This document shows positions 1-8,151 of a DNA stretch of 64,000 nucleotides, one piece after another. This stretch comes from Sharpea azabuensis DSM 18934. Lineage in GTDB: Bacteria > Bacillota_I > Bacilli_A > Erysipelotrichales > Coprobacillaceae. The position numbers and the translations under genes are program-made. The DNA lies in assembly GCF_000702165.1 (NCBI RefSeq), contig NZ_JNKU01000005.1:1-64000 (forward strand), written 5' to 3'. The notes beneath the pieces are model-generated. The model worked only from the letters and a program-made list of their open reading frames with translations. It made no database searches and was not told the origin of the DNA. Every line of letters begins with the position of its first letter. Positions within the stretch are counted from its first letter, which is position 1.

Positions 1-145
1 AATATAGCGGATCACAGATATCATAGATAAAACTCCAGTCTACATATCTATCAAGTTTTCTTACCAGGTGGTCCTCTGGGACCAGGTCATCAAGCAGTGC
101 ACAGATCATGTACTGTTGCTTCTGTTCAGTCTTATTCTTAGCCAT
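1..145 (-). CDS. IS1182-type transposase, N-terminal 48 codons (runs off left edge)
   Basis: The minus strand opens at an ATG (143-145) after an AAGGAG site and reads without a stop to the window edge. The peptide has the signature start of IS1182-family DDE transposases: a basic, Gln-rich beginning, then DLVPEDHLVRKLD (about residues 20-33) and WSFIYDIC. The catalytic domain lies outside the window. The coding bases are visibly richer in G+C than the flanks, as expected of an insertion sequence. The outer end of the element must fall between here and the host terminator at 218, but I cannot define its inverted repeat. Confidence 0.8.
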   Translation of the reverse strand, partial: MAKNKTEQKQQYMICALLDDLVPEDHLVRKLDRYVDWSFIYDICDPLY

Positions 146-217
146 GCCACATCAGCTCCTTCATGCATATATTATACCATATATGAAGTATCATCTTGAT
201 ATTTCTATTCTCCATAC

Positions 218-284
218 AAAAAAGACTGTCCACAATCATTTGATTGTCAACAGTCTGTAAAGGGTGGACATTTGTCCACCCTTT
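218..284 (-). terminator. Double-hairpin terminator of the GntR/ABC operon
   Basis: Two hairpins follow each other on the minus strand. A perfect 12-bp stem (AAAGGGTGGACA at 259-270 with its complement at 273-284) overlaps the stop codon of the 67-residue gene. A second stem (224-238 with 241-255, two mismatches) is followed by six U residues (223-218). The second is a standard Rho-independent terminator; the first may protect the 3' end. Confidence 0.85.
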
Positions 285-486
285 AATGTGTTGTTAGATT
301 TTGTGTTGCATATTCCTGATATAGATCTAATAGATTGCCCCAGGCTTTTGTGAGCATGGTATTGTAGGCAGTGATGAATTGGGCCTGATCAGGTGGTAAT
401 TTCTCAATAACCTGATCCGATGACATCAAAACATCTTTCACCATCTCAATACTCTCCCACAGCTTTTCACTCTCTTCAAATGTCAT
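283..486 (-). CDS. Small acidic protein of unknown function (67 aa)
   Basis: I do not recognise a family. The ATG follows an AGGAGAGA ribosome site and the product is a soluble, acidic, mostly helical peptide of 67 residues without Cys or membrane segments. It lies 49 bases after the ABC permease gene on the same strand and just before the operon terminator, so it is probably the last gene of the GntR/ATPase/permease unit. Its role could be regulatory or accessory to the exporter, but nothing in the sequence shows this. Confidence 0.6.
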   Translation of the reverse strand: MTFEESEKLWESIEMVKDVLMSSDQVIEKLPPDQAQFITAYNTMLTKAWGNLLDLYQEYATQNLTTH

Positions 487-535
487 ATTTTCTCTCCTGA
501 TACCATCTTACCATATCAGCACACAGTCACAAAGC

Positions 536-1360
536 TTATTCTAAATTAAGTCGCTTTTCTAAGAAATACCAAGTCACAAACCAATAGATTGCAGCTACAA
601 TACCAAAGCCAACAATCATGATAAGCAAACCAAAGCCAAAAGGATTGGCAACACCATCCATATCAAATGGACGATTCAATAAAGCAAAGATATAGTGACT
701 TGCATAGCCTGTCATACCTAAGATTGTCATAATAACGGCTTCAGCAATCTGGAATCCCCCATAAGCAAGAATACTGCCAATAATACGATGTTCATTCCAT
801 TGTGAGCCAATAGCCATTGCTGCATAGATACGAATAATCATTAAAGATATGATGACAATCAAGACAACAATACCAAGAATGATATTGATTATCATTGTAG
901 GGGTAACTTGACTTAAGGTATGTGCTATTTCTTCAAATGTTGGTGTGACGATCGTTACTGGATCTTCACCACTAAGACCAATCATTGCAAATGCAAGAGC
1001 ACTTGCTGAAATAATGAAAGCTAAGACACTAAAGATAATCCAGATGACATTGGAAATCACTTTAGCACTAATCAGCTTATTTGTTGAAACAGGCAAAGAA
1101 AACATCAGATAGCCTTCACGCCCCAGCAGGTTCTTATAGAAGCTATTGATAAGTAACACAATGGTCATCACCCCAACAGCGACAAGAATAACGCCATAGA
1201 CAATAGGCATGAATGCCATCAAATATTCATCAAGCACATTATTCATGACAGCTGATAAACTTAAGCCTGTAATAACTGAAGTTGCGATTAACAAGCCATA
1301 GAGTGGCAATAAGATTCTGCCAAACATCTTCATTTCATATTTCAATAACTTCCCTAACAT
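536..1360 (-). CDS. ABC-2 type transporter permease
   Basis: Integral membrane subunit of an ABC exporter. About six hydrophobic segments are visible (near residues 15-38, 50-72, 100-130, 155-178, 190-212 and 240-265), with a soluble loop between the third and fourth, as in ABC-2 permeases that work with YtrA-type regulators. The start is preceded by GGGAGG and overlaps the end of the ATPase gene by seven bases, indicating translational coupling. It presumably forms a dimer with the ATPase encoded upstream. The substrate is unknown; many such GntR-controlled modules respond to cell-envelope stress or peptide antibiotics. Confidence 0.85.
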   Translation of the reverse strand: MLGKLLKYEMKMFGRILLPLYGLLIATSVITGLSLSAVMNNVLDEYLMAFMPIVYGVILVAVGVMTIVLLINSFYKNLLGREGYLMFSLPVSTNKLISAKVISNVIWIIFSVLAFIISASALAFAMIGLSGEDPVTIVTPTFEEIAHTLSQVTPTMIINIILGIVVLIVIISLMIIRIYAAMAIGSQWNEHRIIGSILAYGGFQIAEAVIMTILGMTGYASHYIFALLNRPFDMDGVANPFGFGLLIMIVGFGIVAAIYWFVTWYFLEKRLNLE

Positions 1361-2049
1361 TTAAATACCTCCCTGAAATATTCATCAACACTCATTCCTG
1401 TCTTTTCTCTAAGTTCATCGGCATTCTCATGAAGCACAACTTCCCCTTCTTTTAAGAAGACCACTTCATCAAGAATGGACTCAACATCATTAATAAGATG
1501 TGTTGAGATAAGAACAACCGCATTTTCATTATAGTGCGATACAATCGTATGAAGAATATAATCTCTAGCTGCTGGATCAACCCCAGCAATAGGTTCATCA
1601 AGTAAATAGATTCTCGCCTGTCTGCTCATTGTGAGAATAAGCTGAACCTTTTCACGATTACCTTTAGAAAGCTTTTTGATGGTTTTCGTACAATCAATAT
1701 GTAAGTTCTCCAGCATTTCTCTCGCAATCTTTTCATCAAAGTCTTCATAGAAATCTTTATACATCTTGATTAAGTCGTTGACTTTCATCCAGTCCGGTAA
1801 GAAATCACGATCAGGTAAATAAGAGACAAAGCTCTTTGTCTTCGCTCCTGGTGCTAATTCGTTGAGTATAATTAGCCCACTTGTTGGTACAAGCAAGTGC
1901 TCTAATAGCTTAATCAGCGTAGTCTTACCACTGCCATTAGGCCCAAGCAAGCCGACAATACGCCCTGCTTCTAAAGACAAATTCACTTGTTTTAAAGAAA
2001 CTGTACTTCCATAGTTCTTACTAACATCCTTACATTCAATAAGTGCCAT
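1354..2049 (-). CDS. ABC transporter ATP-binding protein
   Basis: Nucleotide-binding subunit of 231 residues. Visible motifs are Walker A GPNGSGKTT (about residues 35-43), a signature region LSKGNREKVQL (the usual LSGGQ is replaced by LSKGN), Walker B IYLLDEPIAGVD and the switch histidine in STH. Its ATG directly abuts the TAA stop of the GntR regulator gene (2050) and its 3' end overlaps the permease gene. It powers the permease encoded next. The altered signature loop is common in exporter-type ATPases of Bacillota and need not mean loss of activity. Confidence 0.9.
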   Translation of the reverse strand: MALIECKDVSKNYGSTVSLKQVNLSLEAGRIVGLLGPNGSGKTTLIKLLEHLLVPTSGLIILNELAPGAKTKSFVSYLPDRDFLPDWMKVNDLIKMYKDFYEDFDEKIAREMLENLHIDCTKTIKKLSKGNREKVQLILTMSRQARIYLLDEPIAGVDPAARDYILHTIVSHYNENAVVLISTHLINDVESILDEVVFLKEGEVVLHENADELREKTGMSVDEYFREVFKC

Positions 2050-2424
2050 TTACTTCTCCTCCTTATCTTCCCCATAATTCTTCACAGCAGCAATAATCTC
2101 CTGCTTATCCATTCCCATCTTTTCAAGATTATGAAATAATTCAGCGATATATTGTTCACTCATAGCCTTTCTTAATTCCTTCATCACATTCTCATCCTCA
2201 CTTACAAATCTACCTGCTGTTCTTTGTGTATAAAGCAAACCTTCTTGTTCTAATTGTGTTAAGGCACGTTGCATTGTATTGGGATTCACACCAGCATCAA
2301 CTGCCATTTCTCTAACTGGAGGGATTTTACTGCCGGCAGTCAATTCCCCACTAGCAATCATCCCTTTAATCTGAGCAATGATCTGGAGATAAATAGGAAT
2401 ACCATTCTTAAATTCCCATTTCAT
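2050..2424 (-). CDS. GntR-family regulator, YtrA subfamily
   Basis: A 124-residue transcription factor with an N-terminal winged helix-turn-helix (about residues 8-75: IYLQIIAQIKGMIASGEL, then the recognition helix around NPNTMQRALTQLEQEGLL). The short C-terminal tail instead of a sensor domain is typical of the YtrA subgroup, which usually represses its own operon of ABC exporter genes. First gene of the operon, followed without a gap by the ATPase gene. A matching inverted repeat lies just upstream of the start, between the -10 element and the ribosome site. Confidence 0.9.
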   Translation of the reverse strand: MKWEFKNGIPIYLQIIAQIKGMIASGELTAGSKIPPVREMAVDAGVNPNTMQRALTQLEQEGLLYTQRTAGRFVSEDENVMKELRKAMSEQYIAELFHNLEKMGMDKQEIIAAVKNYGEDKEEK

Positions 2425-2437
2425 ATTTTCACTTCCT

Positions 2438-2492
2438 TTGTATTACCTTCTTAGTACAATAACACAATATCACGAGACTCATCTTGTGTCAA
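2438..2492 (-). promoter_or_regulatory. Promoter and probable GntR operator of the ABC operon
   Basis: On the minus strand TTGACA (2492-2487) and TATTGT (2469-2464) are 17 bases apart, a good sigma-A promoter. Just downstream an inverted repeat TTGTACTA-N6-TAATACAA (2459-2438, one mismatch) sits at the transcription start, ahead of the ribosome site. This placement suits repression by the YtrA-type protein. A further TTGTATTAA half-site lies upstream near 2499-2507. Confidence 0.7.
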
Positions 2493-2516
2493 TGCATTAA
2501 TACAATAATTCAAGAA

Positions 2517-2541
2517 GAAAAAAAGAGCACCGAAGTGCTCA
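2517..2541 (-). terminator. Rho-independent terminator after the AAA-ATPase gene
   Basis: Minus-strand stem GAGCAC, loop TTCG, stem GTGCTC (2540-2525) followed by seven U residues. The stem overlaps the TGA stop codon of the upstream gene. Confidence 0.9.
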
Positions 2542-4182
2542 TTGTTCATCCGTCTTTACGACATAACATTGTTTCTTATTGAAGGATATGCCATAGCCTA
2601 CTGCATGTGCATATTTCTTAAATCTCTTCTCTCCGAAATAATTGCGATCCGTGATTTGTTTTGCGCCATCTACTGCATCTTCAATCAGGTCATCATCGCT
2701 TAGCGAATGCTTGCATTCAATAATGACTACAGTACCAAGTATCGAGTCAGGCAAGATGCACAAGTCAAACCTGCCATCTCCCGCCTCTCTGTTGGAGATG
2801 ACTTCATGATCATTCAGCAGTCCTACTAAGAATCCATGGTAGAAGCTTTCCTGGTTGTCATAGTAGCTGATGCTTCTCATTAATATGTCATTAAGTATCT
2901 CATTCACGCTTGCTTCATTTCCTGAAATGAGTTCCTGATAGAGTGTGTTCTTTCTTGCACTTGCATAGTCCCTGAAGTAGCTCATGAAGGACTGCCGATA
3001 GATCTCGTAGACTTCCCTGTTTGGGATGACGAGTTCATACCGGTGATCACCCAGGTCATTGATTGCCTTGAGATAGCCTGTAAGCAGTAGGAAGCTGTAG
3101 ATGTTGTTGATGTTGTCCATCTCACGGTACGTCAGCTCCGCCTTGATGTCCTTTATGATGGACTGACCGTTCATGAGCTGCTCAAACTCGTTTCTTAGCC
3201 TTCTGTCACCACTCTGGATATACTGCATGACAATACTATTGCTGCTCGTATTAGCCCAGAAGGATACCGGCCTGAAGGAGACATCCCTTATCCTGTACTT
3301 CACATAGCTTAGGGTGCTCCATGGATTATAGATCTCAAGATCTCCAAACCTGTATCCATCATACCATTCCCTGACCTCATTCATGCTCTGAGATAACTGA
3401 TAGTCAGATAAGAGCTGCTCAACCTCTTTGGTGGTGAAGCCAAAACACTCATTGGCGATATTGTCAAGGATTGAATAGGATGAGAAGTTATTGAGGCCTG
3501 TAAAAATGCTTTCCTTGGATATTCTTAGACAGCCTGTCATGATGCCTTTCTCTAGTGCATCATTGGTCTTGAGAGATGACGAGAATACGCTTCTTAGAAA
3601 ATCAACCATCTTATCATAATAATCATTCTGGTAAGCTGCCTGCATAGGAACGTCATATTCATCTATCAGGATGATGACTTTCTCGTGGTAATGTGCGAAC
3701 ATTGCCTGAGATATTATGCGCAATGATGTACTCAGGTCCTCTATGGAAGCAGTCTCGCTATGCAAGCTGTTAAGCTTATTCTTTGTGATATCTGTGAGAT
3801 GATCAGATTCTAATAGTTCTAAGTTTTTTTCTAATAATTCATAGATGATATTTGAAAATGCATTCAGTTGTCGCTCATATGATAAGTTTGTCATTTCTTT
3901 CAACGAGAGAAAGATAACAGGATACTGGTTCTGATGCTTCATTGCTTCGCTGTTATGTGAGATGTTCAGGCCATCAAAGAGATAGCTATTCTCTTTCTCC
4001 TTGTTGGAGAAGAAATAGTAAAGCATCGACATGTTCAGTGTCTTGCCAAAGCGTCTAGGGCGTGTGTAGAGAACAACTTGTTCATTAAGGACTTCTGAGA
4101 TGAAGTTTGTCTTGTCTATATAGTAGGCATTCTTATCAATCAGCGTCTTGAAGTTCTCTATTCCAGTTGGTATCAGCTTCAT
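2539..4182 (-). CDS. AAA-ATPase-like protein with C-terminal PD-(D/E)XK nuclease-like domain
   Basis: Member of the large family with an N-terminal AAA-ATPase-like domain and a C-terminal PD-(D/E)XK-like domain (Pfam AAA-ATPase_like and PDDEXK_9, formerly DUF1703). Visible are the family start LIPTGIENFKTL, the nucleotide-binding loop RPRRFGKTLNMS (about residues 43-54), a Walker B-like IILIDEYDVPM, and near the C-terminus GDGRFDLCILPD followed by IIECKHS. The family's function is not established. I place the start at 4182, where AAAGGAAG has correct spacing, rather than at the GTG 18 bases upstream. The gene stands alone, and its base composition and codon choice (frequent CTG, CTC, AGG) differ from the neighbours, suggesting recent transfer. 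Confidence 0.85.
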   Translation of the reverse strand: MKLIPTGIENFKTLIDKNAYYIDKTNFISEVLNEQVVLYTRPRRFGKTLNMSMLYYFFSNKEKENSYLFDGLNISHNSEAMKHQNQYPVIFLSLKEMTNLSYERQLNAFSNIIYELLEKNLELLESDHLTDITKNKLNSLHSETASIEDLSTSLRIISQAMFAHYHEKVIILIDEYDVPMQAAYQNDYYDKMVDFLRSVFSSSLKTNDALEKGIMTGCLRISKESIFTGLNNFSSYSILDNIANECFGFTTKEVEQLLSDYQLSQSMNEVREWYDGYRFGDLEIYNPWSTLSYVKYRIRDVSFRPVSFWANTSSNSIVMQYIQSGDRRLRNEFEQLMNGQSIIKDIKAELTYREMDNINNIYSFLLLTGYLKAINDLGDHRYELVIPNREVYEIYRQSFMSYFRDYASARKNTLYQELISGNEASVNEILNDILMRSISYYDNQESFYHGFLVGLLNDHEVISNREAGDGRFDLCILPDSILGTVVIIECKHSLSDDDLIEDAVDGAKQITDRNYFGEKRFKKYAHAVGYGISFNKKQCYVVKTDEQ

Positions 4183-4296
4183 TCTGTCACTTCCTTTCAC
4201 TATCTAGGTTGATTCCTCTTGTCATATTATATCCTATATCCATTTTTATTGCATTATGGGAAAAGTTTTATATTCATTTATATCATTCGCGCCAAA

Positions 4297-4321
4297 GAAA
4301 AAAGGATGGAATAATCCATCC
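4297..4321 (-). terminator. Rho-independent terminator after the SDR gene
   Basis: Minus-strand stem GGATGGA, loop TTAT, stem TCCATCC (4321-4304) followed by six U residues. Confidence 0.9.
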
Positions 4322-4330
4322 CTTAGCATA

Positions 4331-5122
4331 TTAATATGTAGATTTAACCATACCACCATCAACATTAAGTGCAACACCATTAATATAATGAGCCGGTTCA
4401 GAACTTAAGAAGACGGCTGCATTTGCGATTTCTTCTGGCTTTGCATAACGTCCAAATGGAATATTTGTCTTGGCATACCATTTAATAGCTTCTTCTTTTT
4501 CCATGCCTGTTGCTTCTGAAAGCTGATCACCCAACTGACCCTTAGCACGCCATAATGGTGTATCTACTGGACCAGGGCATACTGCGTTGACATTGACATT
4601 AAATGGAGCACAATAATTTGCATAGTCCTTAGATATCATGATATCTGCAGCTTTAATAGAATCATAGCTCAATAAGCCACCTGGCTGTTTACCAAACATG
4701 GATGCCATGTTGACAACAGAGCCCCAGCCATTTTCTTTGAAATATGGAATACAAAGTTGAATAAAACGAACAGGTGCATAAAGCATTAATTCAGAATGTT
4801 TTCTAAAGACATCTTCAGGGAATGTTGCTAAATCCATAATCTTAGCTGTACCAGCATTATTAACCAATACATCAATACGTCCATATTCTTTATGAACATG
4901 ATCAACAAATGTCTTACAAGATTCAGCATTTGTGACATCTACCTTTTCTATATACACCTTGGTATCCTTCAATTCATCCTTAAGTGCCTTCAAGCCATCA
5001 TAGTTAATATCAGCCAATGCCAGGTTAGCACCTTCTTTTGCATAAGCCTCTGCTGTTGCTTTACCAATACCACTTGCAGCACCAGTGACAATAACTGTAC
5101 GACCTTCCAAACCTAATTCCAT
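4331..5122 (-). CDS. Short-chain dehydrogenase/reductase (SDR)
   Basis: NAD(P)-dependent oxidoreductase of the classical SDR family, 263 residues. Visible are the cofactor loop TGAASGIG (about residues 13-20), an aspartate after the second strand (ALADIN) that favours NAD(H), the NNAG motif, a catalytic Ser in VVNMASMFG and the YDSIK catalytic pair. It is transcribed alone, with an SD of GGAGG and its own terminator. The substrate cannot be told from sequence; sugar alcohols, 3-oxoacyl groups and hydroxysteroids are all handled by close relatives. Confidence 0.85.
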   Translation of the reverse strand: MELGLEGRTVIVTGAASGIGKATAEAYAKEGANLALADINYDGLKALKDELKDTKVYIEKVDVTNAESCKTFVDHVHKEYGRIDVLVNNAGTAKIMDLATFPEDVFRKHSELMLYAPVRFIQLCIPYFKENGWGSVVNMASMFGKQPGGLLSYDSIKAADIMISKDYANYCAPFNVNVNAVCPGPVDTPLWRAKGQLGDQLSEATGMEKEEAIKWYAKTNIPFGRYAKPEEIANAAVFLSSEPAHYINGVALNVDGGMVKSTY

Positions 5123-5283
5123 AAAAATCCGCCTCCAATTTACTTTTATGTTACCATCGGTATAGTCTTCTTCATTGGAGTTGTTAAGTTATATGACTTA
5201 TTATTTGAATAGATTTCATAGAGATATGATAGATATTATGTAAATACACAACATCTATCACATTAACAGCAACTTCACTAAGC

Positions 5284-5320
5284 TGGCTAAAAAGCTATGG
5301 GAAACATTCTCATAGCTTTT
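5284..5320 (-). terminator. Rho-independent terminator of the ABC/SdpI operon
   Basis: Minus-strand stem AAAAGCTATG (5320-5311) pairs perfectly with CATAGCTTTT (5299-5290), with an 11-base loop and a U run. Confidence 0.85.
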
Positions 5321-6119
5321 AGACATATATATCCTTTTTTACAAATATGATACAGCTTAATACACAAAGTATTATTGCAACAGCAAGCAAAAGAAAGCTT
5401 GAGGATAATCCATGAGCTTTGTTTGTAATGATGCCATTGGCATCAAAGAGCGTAAAAAATGTAAAGTATTTTGCGTCTTCAGCCTTTCCTCCAACATTCG
5501 CAAGCATTTGTAGAACATACATGAAGATAGGAATACCTGCGCCAAATCCAAGGGAATATTTTGTATCCTGGAAAATACATGAAAAGAAAAAGCATATTGA
5601 GGCAATAAAGTAATGCAGAAATAATAAGCCTAGATTCAGTTTTAATAATGCCATTGTATCTAAGCTATGTGGGAATTGATGTCTAGCATAAATGAGTTCT
5701 AATACTGTTGTATAGCCTATTAATAGACTTACTGCCAACAATAAGACAGCCAATTGTGTTATGACAATTGTCTTACGCTTATGTCCACCTGTAAGCAGTA
5801 AAGCCATTGTGCCATTATCCGTATATTTCGCAATCAAGTTATTTGCTCTTAAAATAGAAAATAAGATCGGAAACAACAACAATATAAAACCATATAAATA
5901 TGAAACCATAAATCCCAATAGTGTATGAGTCCCTGTATTCATGCCTACAGATGCCATTAAATCAGGCATCATCTTACTAAATGAATCCAAAGTCTTCATC
6001 ATTTGGGGATCATACATATTTATAATAATGACAATATACATCGTCATAACAGCTCCTAGAATTAATAAAAGCTTAATGCTTCGTTTTAATTCATAGAAAA
6101 AAAGCGTGCGATTGAACAT
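5319..6119 (-). CDS. ABC transporter permease
   Basis: Membrane subunit with about six hydrophobic helices and a loop carrying KYTDNGTMALLL before the third or fourth helix, a pattern of ABC-2 permeases for exporter systems. The start at 6119 (MFNRTLFFYELKRS) is chosen because GGGAGATG lies at proper distance upstream; an in-frame ATG 18 bases earlier would include that site. The gene ends the operon that begins with the ATPase at 7272 and follows the SdpI-like gene. Substrate unknown. Confidence 0.85.
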   Translation of the reverse strand: MFNRTLFFYELKRSIKLLLILGAVMTMYIVIIINMYDPQMMKTLDSFSKMMPDLMASVGMNTGTHTLLGFMVSYLYGFILLLFPILFSILRANNLIAKYTDNGTMALLLTGGHKRKTIVITQLAVLLLAVSLLIGYTTVLELIYARHQFPHSLDTMALLKLNLGLLFLHYFIASICFFFSCIFQDTKYSLGFGAGIPIFMYVLQMLANVGGKAEDAKYFTFFTLFDANGIITNKAHGLSSSFLLLAVAIILCVLSCIIFVKKDIYV

Positions 6120-6133
6120 AGAATCATCTCCCA

Positions 6134-6463
6134 TCATATTTGTTTATTAACAGCATATGTTATAGCTAATAATGCCAATATATTTATTGAGGCAATAAGC
6201 ACAGAATTCCATTCCATCGCCAAGAGTTTCAAAAACCGCAATAAGACAACAAGTACTAATAAGACAATACCAACACGTACACAATACTTCCCACAAAGCA
6301 ATTGAGCCTTTTTCCAGTTTTCTTTGTTTTCCATAGAACGTGTTGTTCTCATGCCGGAATACTGACTGATATCTCCATTAGCGATTTTCTTCCACCAAGG
6401 ATAAGAGAAAATCATAAACAAAGGAATGCTGTAATCAATAATCATAAAGAAATATTTCATCAT
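6134..6463 (-). CDS. SdpI-like small membrane protein
   Basis: A 109-residue protein with a hydrophobic N-terminal helix, a central hydrophilic stretch MRTTRSMENKENWKKAQ and two C-terminal helices. The stretch matches the conserved region of the SdpI/YhfL family (consensus like R-T-x-x-S-x-x-x-x-x-x-W-x-x-A). In Bacillus subtilis SdpI gives immunity to the killing peptide SdpC and acts as a signal receptor. Here the gene is wedged between an ABC ATPase gene (four-base overlap at its start) and the permease gene, so the three may form one export or self-protection unit. That role is inferred from context. Confidence 0.7.
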   Translation of the reverse strand: MMKYFFMIIDYSIPLFMIFSYPWWKKIANGDISQYSGMRTTRSMENKENWKKAQLLCGKYCVRVGIVLLVLVVLLRFLKLLAMEWNSVLIASINILALLAITYAVNKQI

Positions 6464-7272
6464 TGATCTCCTTGATAGTAGTCCATAAAGATATGTTCAA
6501 GACTGGATGTAGAAGTCACATGTACTTTATTCCCCTCAGCAATACCATCAAAGTCCCTAGCAAATGCTTCAGCTTCTTGGTTAGAAGATAATGTAACAGT
6601 GTATTGATGCATATGTCTCTTACGTAATATTTCAATTGAATCTACCGTAACCATCTTTCCTTGACGTATAATACCAACACGATCACAAGTACGTTCAACT
6701 TCTTCAAAGATATGACTTGAAAGTAGTATTGTTTTACCTTTTTCTTTCTCTTTGGCGATAAGTTCAATAAAGTGTTTTTGCATAAGTGGGTCCAACCCAC
6801 TAGTAGGTTCATCGAGAATAAGAATATCAGGATTATGCATGAAGGCTGAAACAATGCCTAGCTTCTGTTTCATACCTTTGCTCATTTTCTTGATTTTACC
6901 TTGAGGATTGAGTTCAAAGAGTTCAATGAGTTCTTGTTGTCTTCTCATATCAACATGACCACGATATTTAGTCATAAAGCCAAGGAATTCATGACCAGTC
7001 ATATCATCAAAGAAAGCCATCTCACCAGGAATATAGCCTAGATGCTTATTAATATAAGCACTCTCTTTCCAGCAATCATGACCATTAATCGTACAAGTGC
7101 CTGACTGATTCTTAATGAAGCCTACTAAATGCCTTATTGTCGTTGTCTTACCTGCACCATTTGGGCCTAGAAAGCCAAACACTTCTCCTCTATTCACATC
7201 AAACGAGATATCAAAGACACCTTTGCCATGCCCATAGTCTCTTGTAAGATGCTTGATTTCAATAACACCCAT
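6460..7272 (-). CDS. ABC transporter ATP-binding protein
   Basis: ATPase of 270 residues with Walker A GPNGAGKTT (about 36-44), signature MSKGMKQKL, Walker B DILILDEPTSGLD and the SSH switch. The C-terminal 50 residues form the extra domain often seen in drug or peptide exporter ATPases (DrrA/CcmA-like). It is the first gene of the unit and overlaps the SdpI-like gene by ATGA. It should energise the permease two genes downstream. Confidence 0.9.
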   Translation of the reverse strand: MGVIEIKHLTRDYGHGKGVFDISFDVNRGEVFGFLGPNGAGKTTTIRHLVGFIKNQSGTCTINGHDCWKESAYINKHLGYIPGEMAFFDDMTGHEFLGFMTKYRGHVDMRRQQELIELFELNPQGKIKKMSKGMKQKLGIVSAFMHNPDILILDEPTSGLDPLMQKHFIELIAKEKEKGKTILLSSHIFEEVERTCDRVGIIRQGKMVTVDSIEILRKRHMHQYTVTLSSNQEAEAFARDFDGIAEGNKVHVTSTSSLEHIFMDYYQGDQ

Positions 7273-7326
7273 ATGATCACATCCTTTACCCTTTATCTAT
7301 AACTATCATATCTATTTTCTAAGCAA

Positions 7327-7357
7327 AGAAAAAGCACCTGTTATACAAACAAGTACT
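7327..7357 (-). terminator. Rho-independent terminator after the PASTA-Ltp gene
   Basis: Minus-strand AGTACTTGT (7357-7349) pairs with ACAGGTGCT (two G-U pairs), followed by UUUUUC. Confidence 0.75.
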
Positions 7358-7365
7358 TTTGTCAC

Positions 7366-8052
7366 TTATTCACTTAAATGATCAACTGCATATTGAGCTT
7401 CAGCTGGTTCGAATTGTTCTCCATAAGCCGATACGAGCTGATCATAAATAGCTTTCTTAGACATATTCATATCACTTTGATAAGTTTTAGCCTTTTCTAA
7501 TGCATTTGCATTCCAGTCTGCTTTTACATGATCAATTGCATATTGAGCTGCATCAGCCGGGAACTGTTCACCATATTCAGAAGTTAACTGTTTATAAATG
7601 CCTTTCTTAGACATATGCATGTTATCTGAATAGCTTTTAGCTTTATGTAATGCATTAAGATATTCTATCGATGGCTTTTTGCCTTTTGAATAGGTAATTG
7701 TAAGTGAAGAGCCTTGTTTAACTGATGTATCAGCTTTAACACTTTGACTCACATAACCGCCTTCAGCAACACTATCAGAATAATCATCAACAAGCTTGTA
7801 GTTCATTTTATTATCCTGACACCATTTTTCAACGTCAGCTCTTGCCATCTTAGAAAAATCAACAACTTTGACTTTTACACTCTTTTCGGCAGTTTTTGGC
7901 GCAGTCTCCTTTGTTTTTGACTTGTCGTCGCCACCCATACTTGAAAAAGCAATGACAACAACGACTACAATAAGCCAGAACCACCATTTCTTAAATAATG
8001 GTTTCTTTTGTTTTAGTTGATCTAGGTCTTTATTCTTTGATTTCATCTTCAT
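7366..8052 (-). CDS. Membrane-anchored protein with PASTA and two Ltp (host cell surface-exposed lipoprotein) repeats
   Basis: A 228-residue surface protein. A basic N-terminus is followed by one membrane helix (about 23-38), a Lys/Thr-rich stalk, a PASTA-like domain (about 61-124) and two near-identical repeats (132-178 and 183-227) of the Ltp type, each reading KAK-Y-x-x-x-M-x-MSKK-x-IY-x-QL-x-S-x-YGEQF and ending in a Tyr-Ala-x-Asp-His motif. Ltp repeats are known from the superinfection-exclusion lipoprotein of phage TP-J34. There is no lipobox here; the anchor is a helix. GGGAGG precedes two possible ATGs, at 8052 and 8046, and the second has better spacing. PASTA domains bind muropeptides in other proteins, which may matter beside the MurNAc locus. 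Confidence 0.8.
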   Translation of the reverse strand: MKMKSKNKDLDQLKQKKPLFKKWWFWLIVVVVVIAFSSMGGDDKSKTKETAPKTAEKSVKVKVVDFSKMARADVEKWCQDNKMNYKLVDDYSDSVAEGGYVSQSVKADTSVKQGSSLTITYSKGKKPSIEYLNALHKAKSYSDNMHMSKKGIYKQLTSEYGEQFPADAAQYAIDHVKADWNANALEKAKTYQSDMNMSKKAIYDQLVSAYGEQFEPAEAQYAVDHLSE

Positions 8053-8151
8053 ATTCCTCCCATTTTCTCAAAAAATACATAATCCCATAGAAATATTATA
8101 TCAAGATGAAACAATTGATTGTAGAGACATATTTGTCTCATAAAGAACATA

